A stretch of 53,917 nt of DNA from Candidatus Desantisbacteria bacterium CG1_02_38_46 (GCA_001871015.1 MNUO01000046.1:1-53917); one strand, 5' to 3'. Shown: positions 9,512-18,904, counted from the first letter of the stretch. Program-made: numbers and translations. Notes: generated from the sequence alone by a model not told the origin.

Positions 9512-10821
9512 AATCTTGTAGCCCTCCCAATCAATCTACCCTTCTTCATAAATCCTTCATAGTGGCGCATTAAGAGATGTGATTCTATCTGCTTCATTGT
9601 ATCCAGAGCAACTCCAACGACTATTAACAATGCTGTCCCACCAAAACTGAAAGGGATGTTGAACTTTCCCTGAATCATGTCAGGAACAATTGCAATTACT
9701 GCTACGCCAACAGCTCCAATCAGGGTTATACGAGTAAGAATCCAATCAATGTGCTCTGCAGTGGGTCTACCAGGTCTTATTCCAGGAACAAAACCTCCAT
9801 ACCTTTTCATATTCTCAGCCACATCTAAAGGATTGAAGACTATTGCATTATAAAAATAACAGAAGAAAATTATAAGTGGAGCGTATATAAGGGTATAAAA
9901 AATGTTTCCACTTTCAAGCCAGCCCGCAAAAGTCTTAAGAAATTGAAGTGGAATAATTTTTGCAAGCATTGTCGGAATCATAAAAACTGACATTGCAAAA
10001 ATAACTGCTATTACACCTGACATATCAACTTTTAATGGTAAATATGTACTCTGGCCCCCGTAGACCTTTCTACCAACAATGTGCTTTGCGTATTGAACCG
10101 GAATTTTTCGGACACCCTGCTCTATAAAAACAGCACCAACTATTGTCAGAAGAGCTATCGCTCCTATAAAAATTGCGATAAAAAGACTTAGCTGTCCAAT
10201 CTTCAAAAGTTTAAATGTTCCGGTAAAAGCCTGTGGAATTCTGTCAATAATCCCGGCAAATATAAGAAGGGAAATACCGTTTCCTATACCATATTCGGTT
10301 ATCTGTTCGCCAATCCACATCAGAAAAATTGTACCTGTAGTCAGTGTGAGCATAGTAAGTAAATAAAAACCAACTCCAGGGTTAATTACCAGTGGCATTC
10401 CTTCGAAACTTTGACTTTGCAACCATATGCTGATAGCAAGTGATTGGAATACACATATTAAGACTGTTGCGTATCTTGTCCATTGATTGATTTTCTTTCT
10501 ACCCATTTCTCCCTCTTTGCTCAATTGCTCTAACTGTGGAATAACCACGGTCAGAAGGGAAAAGATAATCGAGGTGCTTATATAGGGCATAATACCAAGG
10601 GCAAATATTGAAAATTTACTGAAAGCTCCTCCTGAAAACATATCCATAAGTCCCAATACTCCCTTTGTTCCGGTTTCAAAGAAAGCTCGCAGTGCATGTG
10701 TATCTATGCCCGGGGTAGGAATAAAAGAACCAAGCCTGAATACTGCAAGCATTCCCATTGTAAATAAAAGTCGTCTTTTCAACTCAGGTATCCTGAAAAT
10801 ATTCTGAAAAGCAGATAACAT
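9508..10821 (-). CDS. secY: protein translocase subunit SecY
   Basis: A 437-aa membrane protein with about ten hydrophobic segments. It has the plug-region word GIMPYISTSIIFSL, NGISLLIFAGI, and the C-terminal cytoplasmic word GFVPGIRPGRPT. It overlaps rplO by one nucleotide (TGATG). It forms the channel with SecE (34624-34821). Confidence 0.96.
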   Translation of the reverse strand: MLSAFQNIFRIPELKRRLLFTMGMLAVFRLGSFIPTPGIDTHALRAFFETGTKGVLGLMDMFSGGAFSKFSIFALGIMPYISTSIIFSLLTVVIPQLEQLSKEGEMGRKKINQWTRYATVLICVFQSLAISIWLQSQSFEGMPLVINPGVGFYLLTMLTLTTGTIFLMWIGEQITEYGIGNGISLLIFAGIIDRIPQAFTGTFKLLKIGQLSLFIAIFIGAIALLTIVGAVFIEQGVRKIPVQYAKHIVGRKVYGGQSTYLPLKVDMSGVIAVIFAMSVFMIPTMLAKIIPLQFLKTFAGWLESGNIFYTLIYAPLIIFFCYFYNAIVFNPLDVAENMKRYGGFVPGIRPGRPTAEHIDWILTRITLIGAVGVAVIAIVPDMIQGKFNIPFSFGGTALLIVVGVALDTMKQIESHLLMRHYEGFMKKGRLIGRATRF

Positions 10822-11264
10822 CAGTGACCCCCTAAAAATTGAATTGCCTTTCCACCTGCATTCTCAATTTTGCTCTTAGCACTTTTGCTAAAAGCATCAG
10901 CTTTTATTGTTAATGCCTTATTCAAATTTCCTGCGCCTAAGATTTTCACCTTTTTTTGTAGATTTTTTATCATACCTGTTTCAAATAATTCCTTTGGTGT
11001 TACAACATCTGTAAACCTGTCCAGATCTCCTACATTTATAATAGTATAGTCTTCTGAAATACGTGTAAATCCCCTTTTGGGAACCCGCCTGTAAAAAGGG
11101 AGTTGTCCTCCTTCAAATCCCGGCTTAGTATTTCCACCGCTGCGAGCTTTTTGTCCCTTGTGACCTCGACAGGATGTTTTCCCATGTCCACAACCCGGAC
11201 CTCTTCCTATTCTTTTTGGTTTGTGCCTGGAACCCAATTCTGGTTTAAGTTCCCAAAGATTCAC
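10821..11264 (-). CDS. rplO: 50S ribosomal protein L15
   Basis: A 147-aa L15 with GRGPGCGHGKTSCRGHKGQKARSGG-type Gly/Lys-rich N-terminus split over residues 20-45 and FEGGQLPFYRRVPKRGF after it. It overlaps the end of rpsE by 20 nt. In most bacteria rpmD (L30) sits between these two genes; here there is no room for it. Confidence 0.96.
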   Translation of the reverse strand: MNLWELKPELGSRHKPKRIGRGPGCGHGKTSCRGHKGQKARSGGNTKPGFEGGQLPFYRRVPKRGFTRISEDYTIINVGDLDRFTDVVTPKELFETGMIKNLQKKVKILGAGNLNKALTIKADAFSKSAKSKIENAGGKAIQFLGGH

Positions 11265-11751
11265 TTTTTTCCTCTTTTCCTCTTACCCTTTTTATTTCTT
11301 CTTCAGTCCTGAGTTGTTTTAATCCATCAAATGTAGCACATACCAGATTAAATGGATTGGTGGAACCTATGGATTTAGCTACAATATCATTTATTTCAGC
11401 ACATTCCATTATTGCCCGAACAGACCCGCCGGCAACTACGCCTGTCCCGGGTGAAGCTGGTTTTAAAACTACAGAGCTTGCTCCAAAATGTCCTGTTACC
11501 TTGTAAGGTATTGTCCTACCATTGAGGGAAATGGATATCATATTCTTTCTAGCTCTTCCTGTTCCTTTTCGAATTGCATCACTGACATCATTTGCTTTTC
11601 CCAGTCCATGCCCAACCTGCCCCTTTTCACCTCCGACTATAACAAGAGCATTAAAACTAAACCTTTTTCCCCCTTTCACTACTTTAGAAACACGATTAAT
11701 AGTAACTACCTTCTCTTTTAAAGATTTCTCTTCCTTTTTATATTCTGCCAA
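11245..11751 (-). CDS. rpsE: 30S ribosomal protein S5
   Basis: A 168-aa S5 with the dsRNA-binding-like N-domain (VVKGGKRFSFNALVIVG) and the C-domain word PASPGTGVVAGGSVRAIME. The start appears to be TTG at 11751 with GAGGGGG upstream. The C-terminus overlaps rplO. S5 helps mRNA unwinding and decoding accuracy. Confidence 0.95.
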   Translation of the reverse strand: MAEYKKEEKSLKEKVVTINRVSKVVKGGKRFSFNALVIVGGEKGQVGHGLGKANDVSDAIRKGTGRARKNMISISLNGRTIPYKVTGHFGASSVVLKPASPGTGVVAGGSVRAIMECAEINDIVAKSIGSTNPFNLVCATFDGLKQLRTEEEIKRVRGKEEKSESLGT

Positions 11752-11763
11752 TATTCCCCCTCA

Positions 11764-11828
11764 TTTTGACCAACCCACGACGTTTTGTTGCGAGAAACAA
11801 GGTTCTTGAGCGAAGCGAAAGGTTCTTA
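11764..11828 (-). repeat. TAAGAACC-type intergenic element
   Basis: On the minus strand the element begins with the rplR stop codon, TAAGAACCTTTCGC, continues with AAGAACCTTGTTTCTCG, and ends GGTCAAAATGAGGGG. Similar sequence starts at the stop codons of rplE (13451), secE (34626) and rpmG (34957). Confidence 0.6.
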
Positions 11829-12194
11829 AAATTCCAATCCTTCTTTTCGTGCGCCTTCAGCTAATGCTTTTATTCTTCCATGGTACAAATAACCGCTTCT
11901 ATCAAATACGACTTTTTTAATATTTTTTGCTAATGCTCGTTTGGCTAGATCTGAGCCGACCAACCTTGCTGCCTCTAAATTTTTTGTTGATTTCAATTTA
12001 TCCTTAGTTTCTAAATTAAGAGTTGAAGCAAAAACCAATGTGCATCCTTTTTCATCGTCAACAATCTGAGCATAAATGTGTTTCAAGCTTCTGAATACAC
12101 TAATCCTTGGTTTAAGAATCGTCCCCATTGCCTTTTTTTTTGTTCTCAGATGCCGACGCTTGCGTCCACTTCGCCTGCTTTCTTTCTTTATCAT
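11826..12194 (-). CDS. rplR: 50S ribosomal protein L18
   Basis: A 122-aa L18 that carries 5S rRNA into the central protuberance. The N-terminus is strongly basic ([15 protein letters not shown]), followed by [15 protein letters not shown] and the C-terminal [20 protein letters not shown]. Its TAA stop is the first codon of a repeat element. Confidence 0.96.
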   Translation of the reverse strand: MIKKESRRSGRKRRHLRTKKKAMGTILKPRISVFRSLKHIYAQIVDDEKGCTLVFASTLNLETKDKLKSTKNLEAARLVGSDLAKRALAKNIKKVVFDRSGYLYHGRIKALAEGARKEGLEF

Positions 12195-12209
12195 TTTCTT
12201 CCTTTTTCA

Positions 12210-12758
12210 TTAACCTGTTGTTATCTTGCCAACAGCCTTCCCCATTTTCTTCTTTATTTGTTCACCCGCATATTTGATACCGGTACCCTTATAAGGCTCG
12301 GCTGGTTTAGAACTACGGACGATACTTGAAACCTCACCCACTAATTCTTTATCTGCACCTTTAACTGTTATTACCTTTTCCTTGGTTTCAATCTTGATGC
12401 CCTCTGGAATATTTATCTTTACTGGATGGCTATAGCCAATCTGAAGAATCAATTTATCCCCATCCACTTGCGTTCTAAATCCTAAACCACTTATCTCCAA
12501 CTTCTTCTCAAACCCCATCAAAACTCCTTCGAGCATATTCTTAATAAGCTTATGAATTAAACCATGTAATGATTTATCCAATTTTGTATCAGTAAGTCTC
12601 TTTACTAAAATCTGGTTATCTGATAATGTAACTTTCACTCCTGCAGGCAGAATCTTTTTAATCTTACCAACCGGACCTTCAGCACTGATGAGGCTATCTT
12701 GAATTTCCACTTGGACACCATCAGGAACAATTATCGGCGAACTGCCTAAACGCGACAT
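12210..12758 (-). CDS. rplF: 50S ribosomal protein L6
   Basis: A 182-aa protein with the usual two homologous alpha-beta domains. It starts MSRLGSSPIIVPDGV and has the C-terminal signature EPYKGTGIKYAGE. L6 lies near the sarcin-ricin loop and the EF-G site. Standard spc-operon position. Confidence 0.96.
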   Translation of the reverse strand: MSRLGSSPIIVPDGVQVEIQDSLISAEGPVGKIKKILPAGVKVTLSDNQILVKRLTDTKLDKSLHGLIHKLIKNMLEGVLMGFEKKLEISGLGFRTQVDGDKLILQIGYSHPVKINIPEGIKIETKEKVITVKGADKELVGEVSSIVRSSKPAEPYKGTGIKYAGEQIKKKMGKAVGKITTG

Positions 12759-12767
12759 CTTCTCTCC

Positions 12768-13163
12768 TTACCAGACATAACAAAGAAATTCCCCGCCGAC
12801 ACCAAGGGTTCGAGCTTCCCTATCTGTAAGAACTCCTTTAGAGGTAGACAGAAGGACAATTCCTGATCCCCCAAGAATTGTTGGAATCTTTCCTTTTTCC
12901 ACATATTTTTTCAATCCAGGCTTGCTCATTCTTCTAATTCCATTTATCACCGTTTCGTTGCGAGGACCGAATTTTAAATATATTCTTATAATCCCCTGCT
13001 TTCTATCTTCAATACATTTATAATTTTTAATAAAACCCTCATTCTGCAAGATTCTTGCGATTTGTTCTTTTATTTTCGAACGGGGAATATCCACCCTTTC
13101 ATGTTTTGCCTTGATTGCGTTCATAATTTTTGCTAACATATCACCAATTGAATCGCTGGACAT
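12768..13163 (-). CDS. rpsH: 30S ribosomal protein S8
   Basis: A 131-aa S8 with the N-terminal word DSIGDMLAKIMNA and the C-terminal signature GSGIVLLSTSKGVLTDREA. S8 binds the central 16S domain and in some bacteria represses the spc operon; no such site is evident here. Confidence 0.96.
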   Translation of the reverse strand: MSSDSIGDMLAKIMNAIKAKHERVDIPRSKIKEQIARILQNEGFIKNYKCIEDRKQGIIRIYLKFGPRNETVINGIRRMSKPGLKKYVEKGKIPTILGGSGIVLLSTSKGVLTDREARTLGVGGEFLCYVW

Positions 13164-13175
13164 CTTTTCTCCTTT

Positions 13176-13361
13176 TTACCAACTCGCTTTTCTTATTCCA
13201 GGTATCTGTCCCTGATTGGCAAGTGTACGGAAACATATTCTACACATTCCGAATTTTCTCAAATAGGCTCGTGGACGACCACAAATTTGACACCTATTAT
13301 ATTTTTGCACTTTGTATTTAGGTTCTCTTTTTGATTTTTCAATTAAGGATATCTTCGCCAT
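13176..13361 (-). CDS. rpsN: 30S ribosomal protein S14, zinc type
   Basis: A 61-aa short S14 with a complete zinc site: [20 protein letters not shown]. The short zinc form is usual in Gram-positives and several deep lineages. It lies 12 nt before rpsH. Confidence 0.96.
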   Translation of the reverse strand: MAKISLIEKSKREPKYKVQKYNRCQICGRPRAYLRKFGMCRICFRTLANQGQIPGIRKASW

Positions 13362-13390
13362 GTTCTCTCCTGTTCATACTTCTTTATTGC

Positions 13391-13451
13391 GACGTTCTAC
13401 CGACATTTACTTCCGAGCAACAAGGTTCTACAACGAAGTTGCAGGTTCTTA
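13391..13451 (-). repeat. TAAGAACC-type intergenic element
   Basis: Starts at the rplE stop codon (TAAGAACCTGC), followed by AACTTCGTTG and AGAACCTTGTTGCTCGG. It belongs to the family at 11764-11828 and 34597-34626. Confidence 0.6.
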
Positions 13452-13991
13452 TTTCTTAGCAAAAGGCATTCCCATAAGTAAAAGTAATTCTTTAGATTCT
13501 TGGTTTGTCTTAGCAGTAGTTATTATTGAAATATCCATTCCACGGATTTTATATACTTTGTCATAATCAACCTCCGGGAAAATTATCTGCTCTTTAATAC
13601 CTATAGTCAAATTCCCCTTGCCATCAAATACTGCAGATGGAATACCTTTAAAATCTCCGATTCTTGGAAGTGCCACATTGACCAGACGGTCAAAGAATTC
13701 ATACATATTGTTTCCTCTTAAGGTTACTTTACAACCTATAGGCAATCCCTTTCTAATCTTAAAGTTTGAGATTGATTTCTTAGCTCTTGTAATTACGGGA
13801 TGCTGGCCGGTAATCGATGCTAATTCATTCATAGCAGATTCAATTGCCTTCTGGTCTTCTCCCCCTTCACCTATGCCCGCATTAACCACTATTTTTTCAA
13901 TTCGTGGTACCTGCATTACATTTTTATATTCTAATTTTTTCATAAGGACAATTCGGATTTCCTTTATATATTTCTCTTTTAATAGAGACAT
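13449..13991 (-). CDS. rplE: 50S ribosomal protein L5
   Basis: A 180-aa L5, a 5S-binding protein of the central protuberance. It contains [35 protein letters not shown] and the C-terminal [14 protein letters not shown] 13991 overlaps the rplX stop (TAATG) and has GAGGTGG upstream; a frame 21 nt longer lies within rplX and is unlikely. Confidence 0.95.
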   Translation of the reverse strand: MSLLKEKYIKEIRIVLMKKLEYKNVMQVPRIEKIVVNAGIGEGGEDQKAIESAMNELASITGQHPVITRAKKSISNFKIRKGLPIGCKVTLRGNNMYEFFDRLVNVALPRIGDFKGIPSAVFDGKGNLTIGIKEQIIFPEVDYDKVYKIRGMDISIITTAKTNQESKELLLLMGMPFAKK

Positions 13992-14302
13992 TAGTTGACC
14001 ACCTCTTTGCATTTTTTACAGAATCGAACTTTTGTTCCTTCTTCTAAATTTTTTTTGCCAAGCCGGCAGGGTTGTCCACATTTGGGACAGAGAAACATAA
14101 CTTTTGAAATATGCACAGATGCTTCTTTCTCCCTTATCCCGCCTTGTGGGAATTCAGAACTTGGACGCATATGCCGTTTTACGAGATTGACCTTTTCAAT
14201 AATAATCCTCTCTTCGCCGGGGAAAACCAGCAATACTCTTCCAGATTTTCCCTTTTCATTTCCTGAAATTACTGTGACTAAATCACTCTTTTTTAGATTC
14301 AT
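13991..14302 (-). CDS. rplX: 50S ribosomal protein L24
   Basis: A 103-aa L24 with the KOW motif ([20 protein letters not shown]) and a C-terminal zinc-ribbon-like set CPKCGQPC...FCKKC. L24 starts 50S assembly and lies near the exit tunnel. Confidence 0.96.
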   Translation of the reverse strand: MNLKKSDLVTVISGNEKGKSGRVLLVFPGEERIIIEKVNLVKRHMRPSSEFPQGGIREKEASVHISKVMFLCPKCGQPCRLGKKNLEEGTKVRFCKKCKEVVN

Positions 14303-14306
14303 TTTT

Positions 14307-14675
14307 TCACACCACTTCTGGAGCCAGAGAGATTATTTTCATAAACTTCTTTTCGCGCAATTCCCCGGTTACTGGACCGAATATTCTGGTCCCCCTTGGA
14401 TTTCCTGTCTCATCTATTAGCACAGCCGCATTATCATCAAATCTGACATATGAACCATCTACCCGCCTTAATTCTTTTCTGGTTCGAACTACCACAGCCT
14501 TAACCACCTCACCTTTTTTTACTCCACCTTCAGGAATCGATTCTTTAACCGAAGCAACAATTAAATCGCCTATTCTTGCATATTTTCTATTGGAACCACC
14601 TAAAACTCTGATACACATTATTCGCTTTGCACCAGAGTTGTCAGATACTTTCAAAATTGTCCGGGTTTGAATCAT
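14307..14675 (-). CDS. rplN: 50S ribosomal protein L14
   Basis: A 122-aa L14 starting [20 protein letters not shown], with [20 protein letters not shown] and GPVTGELR near the end, all family signatures. It contributes to intersubunit bridges. Confidence 0.97.
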   Translation of the reverse strand: MIQTRTILKVSDNSGAKRIMCIRVLGGSNRKYARIGDLIVASVKESIPEGGVKKGEVVKAVVVRTRKELRRVDGSYVRFDDNAAVLIDETGNPRGTRIFGPVTGELREKKFMKIISLAPEVV

Positions 14676-14690
14676 CTTTTCTTCTCACAA

Positions 14691-14936
14691 TCACGACAAA
14701 ATCTTCAACAACTTCCATCTTTTCAATTTACTCAATGGGCGGGTTTCTATTACTTCAACTTCGTCGCCTGCCTTTGCTTGACTTTGAGGATCATCCACAA
14801 AGAGATGGGTAGATTTTCGAATCACTTTCTCATAAAATGGGTGTCTGGTTAACCTTTCTACTTCTACAACTATCGTCTTTTCCATTTTATTACTTATTAC
14901 TTTACCTTTCATTATTTTCTTTCTAACCGCGGTCAC
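14691..14936 (-). CDS. rpsQ: 30S ribosomal protein S17
   Basis: An 81-aa OB-fold S17 with MEKTIVVEVERLTRHPFYEK and EVEVIETRPLSKLKRWKL. The start is probably GTG at 14936, with AAGGAG upstream, overlapping rpmC by 14 nt; an internal ATG at codon 9 has a weaker site. Confidence 0.95.
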   Translation of the reverse strand: MTAVRKKIMKGKVISNKMEKTIVVEVERLTRHPFYEKVIRKSTHLFVDDPQSQAKAGDEVEVIETRPLSKLKRWKLLKILS

Positions 14937-15138
14937 CTTGTTTCTCCTTTTCCCTCAAGATAGTATTCACTACTGCTACATCGCGGCGTAACATTCGCAA
15001 GGACAGGGGATTCTTTAACTCTCTCCCTTTCAATTTAACCCTCATATTTAATAATTGCGTTTTAAGTTCGTTTATTTTCGTCTTTAATTCAGTAATGTTC
15101 GATGTTCGCAATTCCCTCAACAAATCCATCCTTTTCAT
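14923..15138 (-). CDS. rpmC: 50S ribosomal protein L29
   Basis: A 71-aa helical hairpin protein with LRELRTSNITELKTKINELK and RMLRRDVAVVNTILREKE. L29 neighbours L23 at the tunnel exit and helps form the docking site for SRP and trigger factor, so it is relevant to the odd L23 at 17794. Confidence 0.95.
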   Translation of the reverse strand: MKRMDLLRELRTSNITELKTKINELKTQLLNMRVKLKGRELKNPLSLRMLRRDVAVVNTILREKEKQGDRG

Positions 15139-15142
15139 CCCT

Positions 15143-15577
15143 TCAACCTCTCCTTCCAGAGGACATACTCCTGTCGCGTTTGATGAATTTAGTCTTAAAT
15201 GGTAATTTGCTTGCAGCTAGCCCCATTAATTCTCTAGCAAATGTCTCGTCCATTCCTTCCAATTCAAAAAGGATTCTTCCGGGTTTTACAATTGCCACCC
15301 AGTGGTCTGGTGCACCTTTACCCTTCCCCATCCTTGTCTCTGCAGGTTTCTTGGTGACACATTTATCAGGAAAAATTTTCACCCAGAGTTTGCCTCCTTT
15401 TTTAATCCCATGGGATATTGCAACTCTTGCAGCTTCGATCTGTTTTGCTTTAAACCAGCATGGCTCAAGAGATTTTAAACCATATTCACCAAAAGTTAAG
15501 GAACAACCACCTGATGATATTCCTTTCATCTGGCCACGATGATGTTTACGAAATTTTACTCTGCGGGGCATTAACAT
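15143..15577 (-). CDS. rplP: 50S ribosomal protein L16
   Basis: A 144-aa L16 starting [22 protein letters not shown] 15577 has CGGAG upstream and matches the usual start; an earlier ATG in the same frame lies deep inside rpsC. It overlaps rpsC by 32 nt. L16 organises the A-site region of the peptidyl-transferase centre. Confidence 0.95.
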   Translation of the reverse strand: MLMPRRVKFRKHHRGQMKGISSGGCSLTFGEYGLKSLEPCWFKAKQIEAARVAISHGIKKGGKLWVKIFPDKCVTKKPAETRMGKGKGAPDHWVAIVKPGRILFELEGMDETFARELMGLAASKLPFKTKFIKRDRSMSSGRRG

Positions 15578-16247
15578 CTTTTTTCTCCGAAGGAACTTCT
15601 CTAATTTCTTTCTTTGAAGGAAGAATTTCACCTTTAAATATCCAGACCTTTACACCAATTCTCCCGTAAGTAGTATTACTTTCTGCAAATCCATAATCGA
15701 TATCGGCCCTTAAAGTGTTAAGAGGAACTCTTCCCTCTCTGTACCATTCTGTCCTTGCTATTTCATTGCCACCAAGTCTGCCTCCACAACTCACTTTTAC
15801 TCCCTGGGCACCTGCCCTCATAGCACCTGAAACTGCCTGCTTCATTGCACGACGAAATGCAATTCTTCTTTCCAATTGCAATGCCATATTCTCTGCAACT
15901 AGATGGGCATCGAGTTCAGGATTTTGAACCTCTTGAATATTTACATAAACCTGTTTTCCAGTGAGTTTCTGCAATTCTTCCTTCAGTTTCTCAATTTCTG
16001 TCCCCTTGCGTCCAATGATAATACCTGGACGGGAAGTGTATATGATAACAGTCAACCTTTGATGGATTGCCTTTCTCTCGATTTCTATCTTTGATATTCC
16101 AGCGTGGTATAATTTTTGTTCAATCAATTTTCTAATTTTTAAATCCTCTAAAAGCAATGAAGAGTAATTTTTCTCTGTAAACCATTTTGAATCCCAGGAT
16201 TTTGTAATACCTAACCTAAAACCTATTGGATTTACCTTCTGACCCAT
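15546..16247 (-). CDS. rpsC: 30S ribosomal protein S3
   Basis: A 233-aa S3 starting [20 protein letters not shown], with the KH-domain word [20 protein letters not shown] and the C-domain [20 protein letters not shown]. It lies at the mRNA entry channel. The extended C-terminal tail overlaps rplP. Confidence 0.97.
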   Translation of the reverse strand: MGQKVNPIGFRLGITKSWDSKWFTEKNYSSLLLEDLKIRKLIEQKLYHAGISKIEIERKAIHQRLTVIIYTSRPGIIIGRKGTEIEKLKEELQKLTGKQVYVNIQEVQNPELDAHLVAENMALQLERRIAFRRAMKQAVSGAMRAGAQGVKVSCGGRLGGNEIARTEWYREGRVPLNTLRADIDYGFAESNTTYGRIGVKVWIFKGEILPSKKEIREVPSEKKDVNAPQSKIS

Positions 16248-16259
16248 CTGTTCTCCTCT

Positions 16260-16592
16260 TTAGCTCTTCTCAGCAAGTACAACAGTTAAATGACTTGTCC
16301 TCTTCCTGATAGTGCGCACATGGTATCTTGAAGCCGCCTTAAACCTTTTTATCATTGGACCCTGCTGAACAACTAATTCCTTTATATATAAATTAGTTAT
16401 GTTAAGATTTGACTGCCTGGCATTTGCAATCGCAGATTTCAAAAGTTTCTCGATAATAGTGGAGGCATTGGCTGGGCTAAATTTAAGAATCTCAAGTACC
16501 TCGCCTATAGGCTTGCCATGGATAGACCTTGCAACCCTTACTATTTTTCTGGAACTTCCTTTTATAAATTTTGCGATTGCTTTCACTTCCAT
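16260..16592 (-). CDS. rplV: 50S ribosomal protein L22
   Basis: A 110-aa L22 with SSRKIVRVARSIHGKPIGE and the tunnel-loop C-terminus RYHVRTIRKRTSHLTVVL. It lines the exit tunnel. Standard S10-operon position. Confidence 0.96.
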   Translation of the reverse strand: MEVKAIAKFIKGSSRKIVRVARSIHGKPIGEVLEILKFSPANASTIIEKLLKSAIANARQSNLNITNLYIKELVVQQGPMIKRFKAASRYHVRTIRKRTSHLTVVLAEKS

Positions 16593-16616
16593 CTTTTTCC
16601 TTATGCATCTGTGAAT

Positions 16617-16901
16617 TTAGGTTAAAGCTGCTGACTTTTGAGTCGGAGTCCCATGTCCCCTGAATGTCCTGGTTGGAGAAAATTCTCCTAATTTATGACC
16701 CACCATATTCTCGGTCACACTAACTGAAATAAAATCTTTTCCATTGTGAACCACAAATGTATGTCCCACCATCTCAGGAGAAATAACTGAATTTCTTGCC
16801 CATGTCTTTATTACTTTTTTCTCACCTGTTTTATTCATCTTTTCTACTTTTTTTAATAATTTCGGATCGACATAAGGCCCTTTTTTTAACGAACGCGACA
16901 T
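16617..16901 (-). CDS. rpsS: 30S ribosomal protein S19
   Basis: A 94-aa S19 starting [16 protein letters not shown], with [15 protein letters not shown] and [11 protein letters not shown]. Its ribosome-binding site belongs to the word GGGGTCTACGAGGAGG, which also precedes the DegT gene at 48786. Confidence 0.97.
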   Translation of the reverse strand: MSRSLKKGPYVDPKLLKKVEKMNKTGEKKVIKTWARNSVISPEMVGHTFVVHNGKDFISVSVTENMVGHKLGEFSPTRTFRGHGTPTQKSAALT

Positions 16902-16971
16902 CCTTCCTCCTCGTAGACCCCTGCGTTACTTTCTATAGAAAGTGTTAGCTAATATTACTCCGATTGTGATT

Positions 16972-17790
16972 TTATTTCGAACGATGTTGAATAATCCATC
17001 TCCCTGTTGTCTTGTTGCGTCTTGTCTTATAACCTTTTGCAAGTTGTCCCCATGGGCTAACCGGGTGTCTGCCGCCTTTGGATTTTCCTCGACCTCCACC
17101 CATTGGATGGTCGACCTTATTCATTGCAACTCCACGAACAGTTGGTCTAATGCCCAACCATCTTGTGCGTCCGGCTTTCCCAAAAGATATATTCTCATGT
17201 TCTATATTCCCAACTTGACCAAAGGTAGCCATACAATCCAAATGAACTAACCTGATTTCACCAGAAGAAATCTTTAACTGTGCGTAATCACCTTCTTTAG
17301 CCATAAGCTGGGCAAAACTACCTGCAGAACGTGAGAGTTGACCTCCCATTCCCTTTCTTAATTCAATATTATGAACAAAGCTTCCTGCTGGAATATTTCT
17401 AAGTGGCATTGCATTACCAATTCTAACCTCTACTTTCTCTCCACTCATTATAATATTGTTTACTCTTAACCCAATAGGCTGAAGGATATATCTCTTTTCA
17501 CCATCAGCATATTGAACAAGAGCAATGCGCGCAGATCTGTTCGGGTCATATTCCACAGCAATAACCTTACCCGGAATATTTTTCTTATCTCTCTTAAAAT
17601 CTATAATTCGGTAAAGACGCTTATGCCCTCCCCCTCTATGCCTGACACTGATATGTCCCAACCCATCCCTGCCCCCACCTCTTCCCAATGAAACCAACAG
17701 AGATTTCTCGGGTTCTTTATCAGTCAACTCATCAAAAGAGGCAATGCTCATCATTCTTGTTCCAGGTGTTACTGGTTTTAATTTTCTCAC
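16972..17790 (-). CDS. rplB: 50S ribosomal protein L2
   Basis: A 272-aa L2 with [20 protein letters not shown], the peptidyl-transferase-region word [20 protein letters not shown], and [13 protein letters not shown]. It is needed for subunit joining. It lies 3 nt from the L23 stop. Confidence 0.97.
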   Translation of the reverse strand: MRKLKPVTPGTRMMSIASFDELTDKEPEKSLLVSLGRGGGRDGLGHISVRHRGGGHKRLYRIIDFKRDKKNIPGKVIAVEYDPNRSARIALVQYADGEKRYILQPIGLRVNNIIMSGEKVEVRIGNAMPLRNIPAGSFVHNIELRKGMGGQLSRSAGSFAQLMAKEGDYAQLKISSGEIRLVHLDCMATFGQVGNIEHENISFGKAGRTRWLGIRPTVRGVAMNKVDHPMGGGRGKSKGGRHPVSPWGQLAKGYKTRRNKTTGRWIIQHRSK

Positions 17791-17793
17791 CTT

Positions 17794-18216
17794 TTACTCC
17801 AAAGATTCAATTCTATCTCCAATTCTAAGTGTTGCTATTGCTTTTTTCCAATCAGGACGTTTTCCAACTTCATAACGAACCCTTCTCTTTTTACCATGCA
17901 TAATTAAAGTATTAATCTTCATTGCTTTTACTTTGTATAATGACTCAACAGCCTTCATAATTTCAATTTTGTTCGCATTTCTATCAACTTCAAAAGTGTA
18001 CTTGTTTTCTTTCTGTTTTAAACCTCTAGTTTTTTCTGTGTTCAATATTCCTTTTATAATATTAGCCTTTGCTGCCAAAATTGGGGTTACTTTCTCCCTG
18101 GAGAGCTCAGGTTCTGGTTTTTGTGGTTTTATTTCTTCTACTTCTTTTTTCTTCCTAAAATATATAATCCCAATGATAGCAATTATAGAAACCAAAATAA
18201 CCAATGCGAGAATCAT
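17794..18216 (-). CDS. rplW: 50S ribosomal protein L23 with an N-terminal transmembrane anchor
   Basis: Residues about 50-140 are a normal L23 (EVDRNANKIEIMKAVESLYK, RYEVGKRPDWKKAIATLR). The first 20 residues are an unbroken hydrophobic segment (Leu, Ile, Val, Ala, Gly) followed by FRKKK and a Glu/Lys/Pro-rich linker (about 21-48), a layout typical of a single-pass anchor with the rest in the cytoplasm. ATG 18216 has GGAG 8 nt upstream and lies 24 nt after rplD. No ATG occurs between it and the L23 core; a TTG near codon 47 has only a distant purine-rich site. L23 is the ribosomal dock for trigger factor, SRP and SecYEG at the tunnel exit, so such an anchor would hold translating ribosomes at the membrane. 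Family assignment is firm; tethering is inference. Confidence 0.9.
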   Translation of the reverse strand: MILALVILVSIIAIIGIIYFRKKKEVEEIKPQKPEPELSREKVTPILAAKANIIKGILNTEKTRGLKQKENKYTFEVDRNANKIEIMKAVESLYKVKAMKINTLIMHGKKRRVRYEVGKRPDWKKAIATLRIGDRIESLE

Positions 18217-18240
18217 GTTACTTCTCCAGCAAGAAATTCT

Positions 18241-18867
18241 TTATTTGATTTTTTCCTGAATTTTCATAATTGCATCTTTTGTAGTAATTATCTTGTCACA
18301 ATTTAATAGTACATATGCATTAATCTGCGAATAAGAATACACTTTTAAATTTTTGATATTCCGGGCGGCTCTTTTCAAGATTCCATTATTTTCATCAATC
18401 AATAAAAGCGGTTTTTTTACTTTGAAATTTCCTAAAATTTTAACCAGCTCTTTAGTTTTGGGCTGCGTTAGTTTAAGTTCATCTAAAACAATAAATTCAC
18501 CCTTCTCCACTTTGGATGAAAGAGCAGCCATTGTCGCCAATTTCTTTACTTTTTTTGGAATAGAATATTCATAGCTGCGTGGTTTTGGGCCAAAGGTAAT
18601 TCCACCTCCAATCCACAGCGGGGAACGGATACTTCCTACCCTTGCCCTGCCTGTTCCTTTCTGGCGCCAGGGCTTTCTTCCACCTCCCCGTACTTCAGAG
18701 CGGCCCCTGGTAGATGCCGTACCTCTTCTTTGAGATGAAAGATAATTAATTACTGCACAGTGCAGGACGCTGGGCTTAACTTTAACATCAAAAACTTCAT
18801 TTAAAAGTGCGATTTTTCCAGTTTTATTTCCTTCTATATTATATGTATCTAATTCTATGGTTTTCAT
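18241..18867 (-). CDS. rplD: 50S ribosomal protein L4
   Basis: A 208-aa L4 with the tunnel-loop region RRGTASTRGRSEVRGGGRKP and WRQKGTGRARVGSIRSPLW. L4 lines the exit tunnel constriction, and in some bacteria it represses the S10 operon. Confidence 0.97.
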   Translation of the reverse strand: MKTIELDTYNIEGNKTGKIALLNEVFDVKVKPSVLHCAVINYLSSQRRGTASTRGRSEVRGGGRKPWRQKGTGRARVGSIRSPLWIGGGITFGPKPRSYEYSIPKKVKKLATMAALSSKVEKGEFIVLDELKLTQPKTKELVKILGNFKVKKPLLLIDENNGILKRAARNIKNLKVYSYSQINAYVLLNCDKIITTKDAIMKIQEKIK

Positions 18868-18881
18868 AAGTTTCCAAATAT

Positions 18882-18904
18882 CAGGGCTAAAGCCCTGAGT
18901 TACA
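18882..18904 (-). repeat. TGTAACT-tagged palindrome at the rplC stop codon
   Basis: On the minus strand TGTAACT is followed by CAGGGCTTTAGCCCTG. The TAA inside the tag is the rplC stop codon. The stem carries compensating changes (GGGC/GCCC) relative to the commoner GGAC/GTCC copies. Confidence 0.8.
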
